Assembly (NCBI GenBank): GCA_037447655.1
Contig: JBBHKE010002980.1
Span: 187,152 to 236,472, forward strand
Source: Zygnema cylindricum
Taxonomy: Eukaryota > Streptophyta > Zygnematophyceae > Zygnematales > Zygnemataceae
Direction: 5' to 3'
Length of the DNA: 49,321 nucleotides
The translations under genes and the position numbers were made by a program. The notes beneath the pieces are model-generated. The model was not told the DNA's origin, searched no databases, and saw only the letters and a list, made by a program, of their open reading frames with translations. This document shows positions 32,007 through 43,850 of the stretch, piece by piece. The stretch's first letter is position 1. Each line of letters opens with the position of its first letter.

Positions 32007-35000
32007 ATGTCCTCCAACCACCACCCGCCATTTCTCTCCTCCTCGACCTCCCTCTCCCCCTTCCCCCATCCCGCCCTCCCTCTCTCCCTCCCTCTCTCCC
32101 TCCCTCTCTCCCTCCCTGCCTCCCTCCTCTTCTCCCTCCTCCTCCTCTCGCTCCCTCTCCCTTCTGTCCAAAACCGGTGCAGCTCCAAACTGAAGTGCGT
32201 CGACGGCCTCTGCTGCAGCTCCTCCGGATGGTGCGGTGCCACGTCAGCACACTGCGGAGCCGGCTGCCTGTCTCTATGCGGCTGTGGAACTGGAACCAAC
32301 TGCGGAGGTCGGTGCTGCAGCATGTACGGATACTGCGGAGATAATGACCCTTACTGTGGATACGGATGTAACTCAACTGGAGGGACATGTCATCCTTCTC
32401 CACCTTCTTCTCCTCCTCCTCCTCCTCTTCCTCCAGTAATGATAGGTAAACCATTCGTATTTATTTTTAAAAGCATAATTCGTATTTTTTTTTATAATTG
32501 CAAAAGGAAAAATGAAGAAATCAATATGAAGAAATCAGAAAGCATTGCATTGCACCACACTATATACACCACATTCGCACCTATTGACCTTTTTTGAGCG
32601 ATATATACTACCTTTGTGTTAGACTTACTGTAGTTACTAGGAAAGAAAGGTATTGTAAAGGAATTGAAATGGTACAAGGCCTAGGTGCAAAGACTTGTTT
32701 TTTCTTTTTTTAACTATCATGTGAAAATGGTTTGGTTCTTGTGCAACCTTGATGTTCTAGCACATCATAGGACCTAAAACATTTTTGAAAAGCCCAAATG
32801 ACCGTGTGACAGATGTCACACATTTGTTGTTGTTGGGTGTGGACTTGTTTTACCTTTTCAACAGAGTGCAAAAGGGTAATGTAATTTGAAGAATAGTTAA
32901 TGTTTTGTAGTTGGTCTTGAAGTATACAAATAATTTCTATTAGGGATAGTGACACTATTTCAGCGCCGGTTTGTTTGACAATGTTTGGAATAAACTAGAA
33001 TCAATAAGTAAAAAAAAAACCCCAGTCGGATAAAAACCCAGGCTGCGGAACCGGACCCAATTGCGGAGTTTGATGCGACAGCAAGTACGGATACTGCGGA
33101 GATTCTGACCTTTATTGTGGAGCAGGATGTAACTCAACTGGAGGGAGTAACTCAACATGTCCGCCTTCTCCTCCTCCTCCTCCTCCTCCTCCTCCTGGTT
33201 CTCCTCCTCCTCGTGCTCCTCCTCCTCCTCCTCCACCAGGTAAAGATAAAAAAATCGTGTTTTGTGTTACTTGCAAAGACTACAAAAAAAAGCACAAAGC
33301 ACTGCATTGTGCACATTACACACTGCACACACTTGTTTACCTTTTTTGAGAGCTATATATTACCATCTTATTAAATTTCCTGTAGTTACCTGAAAGAAAC
33401 GTATTGAAAAGGTTTGCGGCCTAATCGCAAAGCTGTTTGAAATGATGCATCAATATATATATATATTTTAACTATCATGTCAAAATAGTTTGATTCGTGC
33501 GCAACCTTGATTTTCTAGCACATCATAGGACCCATAATAGTATTGAAAGCCCACATACCCAATAAATCGACGATCTATTGGATATTCCGGTGAGATACTG
33601 ATACGCTGATACAACAAATTTTACATGGTTATCCTCTTTGTTTATTTTGCTGGTCAAAGATACTTAAATTGCAGGATATTGTTGTTGTCATCTTTTCTTC
33701 CTTTTCACCATTTTACCAGAATCTACCTCATTTTTACCCTTTTTATTTTTTTTATTCTCTATAGATTGTATTGGATTTCAGGATTTATATACATCTTACC
33801 AGAATTATGCTACTGCAGGATATGGCATCTCATATTAAAACACTTTTGCCTAAGAATATAAACAAAGGTGTTATCAAGAATGCCAGAGGATAGAGAGATA
33901 AAGGGAGCAACTTAGGTCATATTAGTTGGAAAAACTTTTCATTTAAATCAACGTAGAAGCAAATGGCAAATGTATTTTCAGCAACCAGTAACTTTTTTGT
34001 GTGTAATCTTTCAGAGATATTATCACCACCTCCACCTCAAGTGCCTATATTATCGCCTGTTTTTCAGCCTCCATCTTCTCCTGAAGGTATTTCTGCCTTT
34101 TTTTGTTACTTTAAATGAATCTTATGAGTCGGAAGTCTTTTCTTGACATGAAATAGCTTTGCTTTTCCAATCCTGTGCTTCCCTTGGCAATAATGGTGGT
34201 TTTAGGGTGTTTAGGGATTTTTTAGGGTTTTCAGGAAATGTAAACTTGCGATTATTCTTAAATGACCGCATCATGAGCCAGACATCCTTATGTACACCTT
34301 TCATTGTTGTTCGACTAAACAACCCTAATGTGGTCTTCTCTCTCTTTGACCTAAAACGTTAAAATATAACACTAGAAAAGGATCGTTGTAAATGAGTCTA
34401 ATCCTAGATTGACATCGAAACCGAATTTACAGTAGTAATTTACTTTCTATCTATTTTTTCACTATTCCCCTCATTTCCAGTCAAAGAAAGCTGAATTCGC
34501 CAAGTTCTATGGGTGACTTTACAAGCTTTACCTGGTACTGTACGGATGGTTGCACTAATGGTAACGGTCACATGAACAGTTGAACCTCCGATAAAGTATG
34601 TACATGGTTATATACTTATATGGCTGTACAATATCATGTATGTTTATATCTACCTTGTACTTATCCATTTATTCATTGCGCTATTTTTACGGTCAACAAA
34701 TGTCATTCCATTCTCATTTTCAAAAACTGATGCTTCTAAAACTTTTGTCGAGTGGATAATTTAGCTCTAACTCCTTTAGGCGCTAAATTATAACGGTTAT
34801 TGATAGTCAAGTGGGTTGGGTACTCTTTAAAGATGTGGTCCCACTGCTTTTGAGACTATGGCTGTTGAGTATAATCAGGGTTGGGTGTAATTAGGGTCGA
34901 ATGTCATTAGGGTTGAGAGTCACTAGTTTTGAGAGTCATTAGGGTTGGGCTCCATTAGGACATTTTCGATTTATATTTTGCTCTTTTTCGAAAACGCGAT

Positions 35001-38000
35001 ACAATAGACATGTAAAAGCTCAATGATTGGATTAGCCGCGGGCCTTATTAAGTGCGTTAACTGATGAAAGGGGAAAAAAGTCGGGTGCCTCGACAAAGGA
35101 ATCTGATTCGCCCAATGCCTGAAGTATAAATAGCCGGAGCTTTTTTTACATTTTTTTGTCCTTTTTTACATTTTTTTGTCCTTCTTTTTCTTTTTTATCT
35201 TTTTGTTGTGTTCGTATTGTCCACGAGGCAAATTTCGATTGTCAAAATTATGATTCGGTTCACGCATTGAAACCAATCGATCGTTAAGATCATTGTAATA
35301 AGACAAAAATGGTTCCTATGGAAACCCAAACCTCGGGGCATCCATTGGAACGTGGGAGCCTTTGATTAGTTAAAAAACTTAAGTGACCGTATCGATCGGT
35401 ACGGCAGTCCTCTCAAGTAGGGTCGTATACATATCGAGGTGGTTCGAATCGGTTAATTGGTGGCAAGACGATGTTGTTTGCATGTCCTTTAGGGTTGTCC
35501 GGCTCGTCCGTACGTATCGTTTGGTCTTTTAGTTCGGCCGTACGTTGAGGTCCGGTTGACAGTTTTAGTGGGTCTACTGATTCAGGAATATTAAAATAGA
35601 CGCACGTAAGAGAACGTAATCGGGTACCCGAATACGTACCCGACCGTTACCCGACCGCCCACGTCGGATCCGGAACGGATTCTGGTGCCAAATTTTGGGG
35701 GCCGGTCGGATTCGGGCGGGTGATTCACAAAAAAAATAAAAAAATCGGGTATGGTCGGGAAAACAAAAAACAGAAAAAGTTGAATGTTTTGTACTGTCCG
35801 TACTATCCAACATTATTGTACTTTTTACTCTTGGTATCGTGGAAGGTATGAGGGAGATATACCATTAATTTTGTAAATATTCGGGTACAGGCGGGTACGA
35901 GTAGCCGCGATAAATCTAGTTACAGTTAACTTTTATTTTCGTAAACGCGTATTGGGTAACGGTTAACAGTTTAGGAGCGTGACATAACGCGGCCGGGTAT
36001 TGGGTGTTCAGATTTTGAAAAGAAAAAAAATTGGTTTCGGGTATCTTAAATGTTGACTTTTGCGACCTCTGACGCACCTTTACTAGATGCGCGACTGCGC
36101 GTACTTTTGTCTCTTCTAATGAAGGGTCGTTTGTCGTGAACTGTTGGTGTTGTGTGTACGGGTGGTTGTACGGAAATATAGGAGAGGGTATAATTTAGTA
36201 CAATAGGATGGGGCGGCAATCTATTGTCGACAAGTGGCAGCCGATGGTAGAGTAGTCCGGGGAGTCGATTGGTGGAGAATGTCCCTTGCTGACGACTGTC
36301 ACAACGTCCAATAGTATGTAACACTATTGTTGGAGATTTAAAATAGTTCGACTACTCGTTCTGTCCCTCTCATGCTTAAATGTTTGTTCTCTCCTCATAG
36401 TTGCATCATTATGGCCGATGGAAGGTTTGAAGTTATGAGCCCAGACCGATTTAATGCCGTTAAATATGTCGAGACTATCTTTGCAGCGTGGGAAATGATT
36501 ACTAAGGCACAGTTGTTGGTTGATGGGAGTCGTACAAGGTACTAGAGGGAGGAGGATTATAATGATGACGCAAGTATCAACGTTACCTCAAAGATAGTGA
36601 CTAAGTGGCTAGAGAAAGAGCAACTTGTAGATATGATTACGTTGTCGTCTATAAGCGCAACGCACCTGGAAGGGTTTTTTGAGTACACAAAAAATTACAT
36701 GATTTCGAAACGAATCCAAAAGCGTCATGTGAATTGTTAATGCAGGTGATCTCTAGCTTTAGGTACTATAGGATAGATAGAATGTTTGATCATATCTAGA
36801 AAGTGAGTCTTTTTGATTTCAAAGTTCGCAAATTTGGGCCAACAAATTTGTAAACCTCAAAATTTTTGTAATGGGACTGTGCTTGTCGACTTCAATTTTT
36901 TCTTTATTTATTTGTGAAATCATCACATGGACTTTTGATAATGTGTGTGATTTCATTGTTCGTGTTGAGAGTACGAAAAGGGATACAAATTCGTTGTAGA
37001 TATGTACGGTTATCGTTGTCATTAATTATTGGTTTTCAATTGATATGCTATGATACTATTCTTCATAGACTTTTGAGATACTAAAGTATACAATGCAAAT
37101 ATCTCACGTTGCATTAGTTGAAACTGTGCCACATGATTCCTTTCTACTTGAGCCGACTCCAGCAAGTTCAACGAGTTCTTTTTCCTTTATTCCAAAATTA
37201 AACGCCAGGTTCATCATCTTTGTAGTCAAATACCTTCTCCACTTCATTTTGTATAAAATTGATCTAGAACACACGAGTTACCTAAAGCTGTATCAATTCT
37301 AATATACTTTCCAATATAAAATTTGGTTAACCTCATTGAATCCGTAGCAACCCTGTACCTTCCCACAATCTCTTGAGCCTCTCTCCACCCTCACCTCCAA
37401 CACCTTTTAAGCAAAGTTGAGATGTTATTCATGATGAAATTTGACAAATCTTATGTGCTGGTCGACAATTGTGTCACAATCATTCAGATTTGTTTCCAAA
37501 ATTTACTTTCTTTTTCTTGAAATCCAATTAGATTGTGTATGTTTCTCTCTGTTTATGTCCAGGGTCCGATAATAACATCGCATTAATCGGAGGTGGAACG
37601 GGAGGAGGTGTTGCCTTGTTGCTTATTGGTGGAGCGATAGGTTATTATTTTTTCTTTTTTAAGAAACAAACGGAGACCAGTATTGTACAAAATTACGAAG
37701 GACCTGGTGAGATTACAGCCCTTCACTGACCCATTGATAGGAATCTTGTCGTTGTATCTTAAAAAGGCGTATTTTTATGAGAAAAACAGCAATTACACTA
37801 ATCATTCTAATACATACTTCAGTATTTGTCCATAGTCATGCTCATTGGTACAAGAGAATATTTTTTGATAAATGTTACAACTATATTTCTCATTTTGTGG
37901 GAGGCTAATTGTCGAAGCTTAGTCCAAATTGTCATCTTCCAACTTGCAAAATTCAGGCAAGAGATAACAAGGCACACAGTGTATCGCTATTAGTGTTGAT

Positions 38001-38286
38001 AATTTTTTCGCCACCTAAAGCATCTTTTCTCCGTACACACTCGTCCTATTTTCACATATAGACCGCCAATCGGAAGGTGAGAACCTTAGCTTTCAATCAC
38101 AACTGTCAGATCCGGAATTCGACAAGCGTGTACGAAGAAAAGATGTTAAAAGTGGCGAAAAAAACATTAACACTAATAGCGACACAAGGTGTAGTTCTCT
38201 CAACAGACATAATGTTTAAATTTTTGACTTTGACCAATTCTCAACTTGATTTTGCAGTTAGAGTTCCTTCTACAACTTCACGCTAA
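32007..38286 (+). CDS. Membrane-anchored chitin-binding protein with two hevein domains
   Basis: Exons are 32007-32445, 34015-34086, 37563-37706 and 38258-38286. All junctions are phase 1 with GT-AG sites, giving 227 residues. Residues 23-54 are a Leu/Pro/Ser hydrophobic stretch, probably a signal peptide. Two type-1 chitin-binding (hevein) domains follow, each with eight cysteines: Cys58-Cys91 and Cys93-Cys128, the second with the aromatic SMYGYCGDNDPYC binding face. A Pro-rich linker (about 130-169) spans two exons, then a Gly-rich transmembrane helix (about 176-203) and KKQTETSIVQNYEG in the cytosol. It should display chitin-binding modules at the cell surface, perhaps in wall or fungal-signal sensing. 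A longer cytosolic tail is possible: an alternative phase-1 acceptor at 38741 opens 68 codons (to 38950). Without a visible kinase domain, a receptor kinase is not supported. The third hevein-like copy at 33036-33240 is not included. Confidence 0.8.
32290..32800 (+). repeat. Tandem duplicated block, unit 1 (exon plus intron)
   Basis: It covers hevein domain 2, the Pro-rich segment and the start of the intron. Unit 2 at about 33040-33560 matches in both the coding part and the intron (GCACATCATAGGACC, AACTATCATGT). Confidence 0.85.
33036..33240 (+). pseudogene. Extra hevein-domain exon with a premature stop
   Basis: A copy of hevein domain 2: CGTGPNCGV, a TGA stop, then CDSKYGYCGDSDLYCGAGC and a Pro-rich tail ending at a donor (G|GTAAAG) in phase 1, the same phase as its parent. 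The double cysteine of the parent has become stop-Cys-Asp. It would truncate the protein if included, so it is probably skipped or dead. Confidence 0.75.
35600..36060. repeat. CGGGTA/TACCCG-rich segment
   Basis: CGGGTA or its complement recurs near 35618, 35634, 35648, 35743, 35881, 35891, 35994 and 36036 in both orientations. It is probably a degenerate, foldback-prone element. No ends could be fixed. Confidence 0.4.
36411..36740 (+). pseudogene. Unrecognised ORF with one in-frame stop
   Basis: From ATG 36411 the frame reads MADGRFEVMSPDRFNAVKYV, then ETIFAAWEMITKAQLLVDGS, meets TAG at 36543-36545, and continues as REEDYNDDASINVTSKIVT to a TAA at 36738-36740 (109 codons with the stop). The composition is protein-like and richer in charged residues than the surrounding intron. 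It lies inside the third intron of the hevein gene. I do not recognise a family; a remnant of a transposable-element protein is possible. Confidence 0.4.
37975..38191. mobile_element. MITE family A, copy 2, in the last intron of the hevein gene
   Basis: 217 bp with ends CACAGTGTATCGCTATTAG and CTAATAGCGACACAAGGTG. The long imperfect inverted repeat extends about 75 bp from each end (TTTTTCGCCAC, CATCTTTTCT, GTACAC). The right flank is TA and the left flank is altered. It lies between the exons ending at 37706 and starting at 38258. Confidence 0.85.
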
Positions 38287-38741
38287 AATTGGTAAAAATC
38301 CGACCGTCGTCTACTTTTCGTGAATCAGTTTCCAACAAAGTCCAGTACCGAGTGCACGTTGAAGAATTTAGATTATTTTTTAATTAATGTTTAGTTTAAC
38401 TAGATAGCTGCATCCTTTTGTTGTACTAAATAAACAAACAACTTTTTTCCTGTGTCCTCGTGTTTGCTAAATTCTACAACATTTACGTGTTGTGTTTTCT
38501 TTGTAAGCCGCACTTAGTGGTAGTTTAGCACTTTTTGTATGTATTCCCTATTTTTTAACTTTGTTTCTTCTATTACGATTTTGTACCCTTTATTTTCTAT
38601 TTATTACGCGTGTTACACTTTTTACCTCGCGAGTACTTTTCTCGTAAACTCTTGCAAGCTGTTAAGGTTTTCCTTTTCCTAGTTCAAAAAAAAGAAAAAG
38701 CTATTGTTTCTTAGAGCCTAACTATTTCAATTATTTTTTAG

Positions 38742-38950
38742 AAGAAACAAACTGTAATAATCAAAAACTACAGAAAAAGTTGGAAATAGCTCTCGACAAG
38801 AAGGCAAATTGGGAAATGACGGATGGGAACGGATGGAGGTTTAACAAAATAAAGTACAAACTAAGTATGAAACATTGCACCATCGGTACTTTATTTTTTC
38901 ACTTGCTTTATATGACAGTATATTTTACAGGTGCTGCGATAAATTTTTGA
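38742..38950 (+). other. Candidate alternative 3' exon of the hevein gene
   Basis: After TTATTTTTTAG the frame reads EETNCNNQKLQKKLEIALDK, then KANWEMTDGNGWRFNKIKY, and stays open to a TGA at 38948-38950. It fits phase 1 from the transmembrane exon. Its charged, helical composition suits a cytosolic tail. It could replace the 9-residue tail encoded at 38258-38286. Confidence 0.35.
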
Positions 38951-39682
38951 GTGAAAAAAAAAGCCCTCATTTAGGTCCTCGTACTTTTAGCATGGCAAGG
39001 CTATCATCTATGACACGTGGCAAAATTCTATGTCTAAGAGGTGAGGTCTAAGTTCCTTTTCGATTCTCTTCTATCTCGGGAAAACCAAGGGATACACAAA
39101 GATGCTAGACAAAAAATGGAGTATCGGAAGAGAAATGGAAGAGAAAGAGAAAGAAGAGAAGATAGAATGAAAAAACGGAGTGGAATGAAGTATTGGGAAG
39201 CACGTCGGATTAAATTACGATACATCATTATCGATAATTAGAACGTTATTGGTATTTATCGTCCGATAAATCGGTATCGATAACCGATAAAAAAAACCGG
39301 TATATCCCCTCGGAGGTGGGGTGAGGGAGGGGGCACAACGGCCTGTTGGGGGGGGGGTTGCGGTTTGAATTTTTTTTGTACGTTAAGGTACGGAAATTTG
39401 AGATCGGAAAGTATTGACCCGTATGTAGAAAGTTAGAAAAAATATATATATTGAATCATTTTTTTTTCCCCGCATTTTGTTAATGTAGTTTCTATTGTGT
39501 ACTTTTGATAAGAAATCGCATCCAAACTTGCACCCAATTTTCCCACTTACGATTTTTCCTTGTCCGATAAAACCATGTGAAATAAACCGTTTGATGTTTT
39601 ATCTTAGGGTTCGTGATATTGTGACGATTTAAGAAGAAAAAGAAGAAGAAAAATAAGAGGAAGTGGAATTTCCTATTGAATT
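38951..39682. other. Intergenic, no gene seen
   Basis: A patch at 39225-39300 is rich in ATCGATAA and CCGATAA words like the ends of the family C hAT-type element. A G run lies near 39346. No supported gene is present. Confidence 0.4.
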
Positions 39683-39973
39683 TTGTGGAGTGCAGTTGCA
39701 AAGCAAAAATTAGAGTTCAGCGCGCTTTTCCACGCACGTGTGGTTCCCGGAGACAACGCCGAGGGTTTCATCGACGGTACGGTGGAGGATTGTCATTCGT
39801 CGGATCTTCTTATAGCAGATTGTCGATTTAACCGATTCACGGGTGCGACATCGCGTGACGTGACAGCTAAAGCGGGATTGGAGCTCACTTCCACAGGAGG
39901 AAAAAATATTATCGGCAAAACCGCTATGATTGGTCGCAAAATGGGCCGTATCCAGCCGTTGCCCATGGCATGA
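39683..39973 (+). CDS. Hypothetical ORF, possible exon
   Basis: A 97-codon frame with protein-like composition: KLEFSALFHARVVPGDNAEG, then FIDGTVEDCHSSDLLIADCR, then a Thr/Lys/Gly-rich segment ending GRKMGRIQPLPMA and TGA. It is more GC-rich than its flanks. No ATG opens the frame; it begins at a near-cognate codon, so it may be an internal or last exon (a possible acceptor is the GTGCAG near 39690). I do not recognise the family. Confidence 0.3.
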   Translation: MWSAVAKQKLEFSALFHARVVPGDNAEGFIDGTVEDCHSSDLLIADCRFNRFTGATSRDVTAKAGLELTSTGGKNIIGKTAMIGRKMGRIQPLPMA

Positions 39974-40377
39974 AATCCACGCTAATAAGTGTGTCATGTT
40001 AAAGTTTTTTTTTTTTTTTTTTTTTGTATTGTAATTTGTATGAATTCTTGCGACATCTCCTAGGTTAATGTACAATCAAGATGATAGATGATGCGACCTA
40101 TTTTGTTGCTTTTTTATTTGATATTCTAACTGTTAGGTTTAGTTTTGTAAACTTTTGTTAGGGAATTGTTTTCGTGACGACAAGGTGTCCAGCGAGGACA
40201 TTTGTTGCCACAAGAGAGCATTATCTTGTAAGGCCACAAATTTCAATTCAAAGTGTAGCATGTATTTCCTAAGTTGAATTGTTGTCTTTCCTAAGTTGAT
40301 TTTTCTTTAGCGATTAAAATGTATAGGAATGCGTATTGATTGGAGAAATAAATTTATTCTTATGGTTGTCGAGAGAA

Positions 40378-40458
40378 GGCAAGGGAGAGGGAGAGGGAGA
40401 GGGAGTGGGAGGGGAGAGGGAGAGGGAGAGGGAGAGGGAGTGGGAGAGGAAGAGGGTG
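40378..40458. repeat. Short (GGGAGA)n microsatellite
   Basis: A purine-only stretch of GGGAGA and related units. The overlapping Arg/Gly/Glu frames are artefacts. Confidence 0.85.
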
Positions 40459-41245
40459 TTGCATTGGACGAGTTTCTTTGTCTTAGGAAACTTACTCCCC
40501 AAGCTTTGGACGAGGTTACTTCTCGTAGATTTTAATCATGTTGAGTTTTGGTTAGGTAATGTTAGTTTAAGCACACCGTTGTGTCCTTGCTTTACTAAAT
40601 GAAGTTTTTTTGTATGTCTTTGTTTTTCGTGCCCTTCGTTTGTGTGTTTGTTTCTTTCGCGTTGTTTTTTCCGTTTTCCTTGCTTCCCTCCACATTTAGT
40701 TTTTCAGTTTTGACTTTACCATTCGCTTTTCTTTTTTTGGTTCCCATGTACTCGAATGGTTTACCATCGTGTTTCAAAATGAAGTCTTATTGTTAACTTT
40801 GAGAAAGCTGGGCAAGGTAGCAAAACAACTACCAAGTAAATGTACGGATTGTATTGCAATTGTACGGTACAATATTGTACCTTGATTGTACGCAAGACTA
40901 GTCCACATACCATGGATTATTTCTTGTACGACATTTAGAGTTTTGTTAGGGTTTTGACTCGATTGGATAGTCTTTGAGGTTGATGTTTTGAATACTTTTA
41001 ATACTGTGGACAAGGATATTGTATTTTGAGAGCTCATAGTCGCCCCACTCTTTGTGTTCAACATTTCAAAAGAAGAAACGAAGACAGATAGAGACGAAAT
41101 CAAAAGGTGAAGCCTAAATAGACACTACAAGCCGACCCACGTTTACATTTAAGAAAATTAACCATTAGAACTTCCCTATTTTTCGACAAGCATGAAGGTT
41201 GAGGTTAAAGTTGCATTTTTTTTTTGTTTTTATACATTTTGGTTG

Positions 41246-41420
41246 GTAGTACGTTTTCACTCTTTTAACAAGTTTTGATTGTTTTAGTACTTTTGATCGC
41301 TTTCGTACCTTTTGACTCTTTTAACTAATTTTGGTTGTTTTAGTACTTTTCGTTGCTTTAGTACATTTTGACTTATATGTTTCGACTGTTTTAGTACGTT
41401 TTGATTTTTTTAGGACATTT
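41246..41420. repeat. Degenerate minisatellite of about 20-25 bp units
   Basis: The unit resembles TTTTAGTACTTTTGATTG and recurs about seven times with drift (TAGTACGTTTTCACT, TCGTACCTTTTGACT, TAGTACATTTTGACT). It lies in an AT-rich intergenic region. Confidence 0.65.
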
Positions 41421-43532
41421 TGACTTTACACAATATTACAAAGTAGAGCAACACAAGAAATAGTCTTAAAACAAATAACATTGCTACAAAATACAATACA
41501 CTTAGTACATAAAAAACCGTTTTTTTTTAAAGTACACAATATCACCGCACTAGAATTATAATCCACAAGGTGTCTTTATTGCCCAAAAAGGAAATTTAAC
41601 GAAAAAATATCGGATATTCCCAAAAATAAAAAACCCAAAACGTAACGGAGTGGGTCTTTTTGTCGTATGATTCTTGCCCATTTTTCGAAGGTTACTAAAG
41701 ATTGTTGTTTTTGCTACACTATTTGAGAATAATTGGTCCATATTGACCGAAAATCTCACTCGAATTTGTTTGTTTGGTATAAAATTTATTTTGTTGTACG
41801 ATTCAAAAAAAGGAAGCGAGTTCGTATTCAATTTTGGAAAGTTTTGTAAATATCGAAATTCCAAAAACATTGATAGATTTTGGATCGGTATCGAGATTGG
41901 AAATCGACGACCGAGATCATTAGAAATTCGACTTTTTCGAAATTCGGAAAAAAAGGGATTGTTAGAATGACACGATTGATAAGTGTTTGGAATATTTAAA
42001 AGGGGAGGAGGAATAGAATTGACGAAAAAATTGCACGTAGTTAAATTGCGAATATCAAAGTGGTAAATATCTGGCATCCCAAAAAATAAAAAAAATAAAA
42101 AAAAATGAACAAAATTTCTGGCATTATTTTTGAGTAGCAATTAGAAATGCTTTTTGAAATGCTTGTTTCTAAAAGTGTTTTTTTTATATTGATTCAAAAG
42201 TAAAGTATTAACAGAAAATAAATGTAATTCTCTTACAAAGTACAAAAAACCAATAATGTATGATGATGATTATCATGATTAGTAATAAAATAACGGTACA
42301 TGTTTTTCTAATAATAATGATAACAAAACAGAAAGAAAATTAGACAATGGCACAAATAAAACGTAAAATTTCCGTTCGAAAGATAATTATTTTTGGTATG
42401 GAATTGTATAACATTTCAATGAATTCCAAAAAATGAGAATTTCGTCAACAATAAAAATAAAAAAAACTTTTAGCATTTGATTCTTGGATTTCTACAAGAG
42501 CCCCTTTTATAAAAACCAAAAGGCAAATTACGCTAAATTATGATTGTTATTAGTAAAACAAACAAAAAAACACAATAACATTCATGACTATGACTAAAAT
42601 TTACTTTTCCCGAAACCCCAATGTAAAATTTACTTTTCCCACAACCCCAATCTCGAATCTCCATTCCCAAAGTTACAAAAAAAAAAAAAAACTCATTTTT
42701 AATCAAAAAAACGACGCAAGATTTGTGATTTTTTCCTTAAAAAGAAATCCAAAAAATATACAAATGTCACAATTTTTTTTAATATTCTTAGTAACTTTAG
42801 GGTTAAAAAAAATACGAATATACTATTTACTAATTATATTCGTATTTTTTAGCAATTTTCCAAACAAAAATTCCTTATTTTTTCTTTTCCAAACCCATTC
42901 TCCCTTCTTGAAGAATTATTTTATCGAAAACTTCACTCAATTTTTTTTCTTTCTTGTTTTCTTTTTGACCTCTTACCCTTAGTTTCCAAACCGGACGCCT
43001 TCTCTCCCTCCTCCTCCTCCCCCTCCTCCTTCGACTCCTTCTCCCACTCCTCCTCCTCTTTCTCCTCCTCCTCCTCCTCCTCCTCCTCCTCCTTTTTTCC
43101 CTTCCCCTTTCCCTTCCCCTTTCCTTTTCCCTTTCCATTTCCTTTCCCTTTACTCTTCCCATTCTCCTTCTCACCCTCCTTTTCCTTCTCCCTCTCTCCC
43201 TCTGACTTCTCTTTCTTGTCCCCCTTCCCTTCCCTTTGCTTTTCTTCTATTCTCTTCCTCCTCCGGAATTGGCTCTATTACTTCTCTCTCCTTCCCCTTC
43301 CCTCCCTCCTTCACCTCCCCACCCTCCTTCCCCTCCCCTCCCTCCTTCCCCTCCCCTCTCTCCTTCCTTTTTGTCCCTTTCTCCGATCTCTTCCCTTTTG
43401 TCTTATTTGCAACCACCTTATCCAGAACTTTAGGAATTACCTCTCTCTTCCCCTTATCTTCAACTCTTCCCTCCCTCTCCCTCCCCTCATCCCTCCTCTT
43501 ACCTCTCGTCCCAGTGACCCTTTGCCCTCTTC
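41421..43532. other. AT-rich intergenic region downstream of the FPG gene
   Basis: Long frames on both strands at 41556-42140 are low-complexity (Phe/Asn/Lys) and overlap each other. 42985-43530 is pyrimidine-rich on the plus strand and continues the purine-rich 3' end of the FPG transcript. A second basic tail encoded in another frame (42875-43416) cannot be excluded but has no splice support. Confidence 0.45.
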
Positions 43533-43850
43533 CTAACTTCTCTTCCTCTTGCTCCTCTTTCCCCTCCTCTCCGTTCCCTTCCTGCTCTCCCTCCTTCCTC
43601 TCCTCTCCTTCACACTCTTCTTCCCCGCTCCTCCCTTCCCTCTCTTTCCTCTCTCTCTACTCCCTTTCTTATCCTCTCCCTCTTCCTCTACCTCTTTCAA
43701 AAAAGCATTAGAACCTATTTCTGATAAAGAAACTTTTTTAACTATCCCTCTTCCCCTCTGACTTCTCCTGTTTGTCGTCCTTCCCTCTCCCTCTGATTCC
43801 TCTCCCTCCCCTCCCTCCTCTCTATAGCTTTTTTTCATTCCTGGATTCTT
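42985..43850. repeat. Long pyrimidine tract covering the last FPG exon
   Basis: About 850 bp of CTCCTCC, CCCTTCC and CTCTCC on the plus strand, interrupted near 43700-43740. On the minus strand 43533-43838 is the coding sequence of the basic/acidic FPG tail, so a simple-sequence tract has been taken into protein. Confidence 0.8.

Noticed and set aside
34865-34960. Telomere-like repeats (ATTAGGGTT words)
   Set aside because: Spacing is about 20 bp and irregular, not TTTAGGG arrays. It is a short degenerate tandem repeat.
41556-42140. 194-codon minus-strand frame
   Set aside because: It is AT-rich low complexity with an overlapping plus-strand frame, no domain and no splice support.
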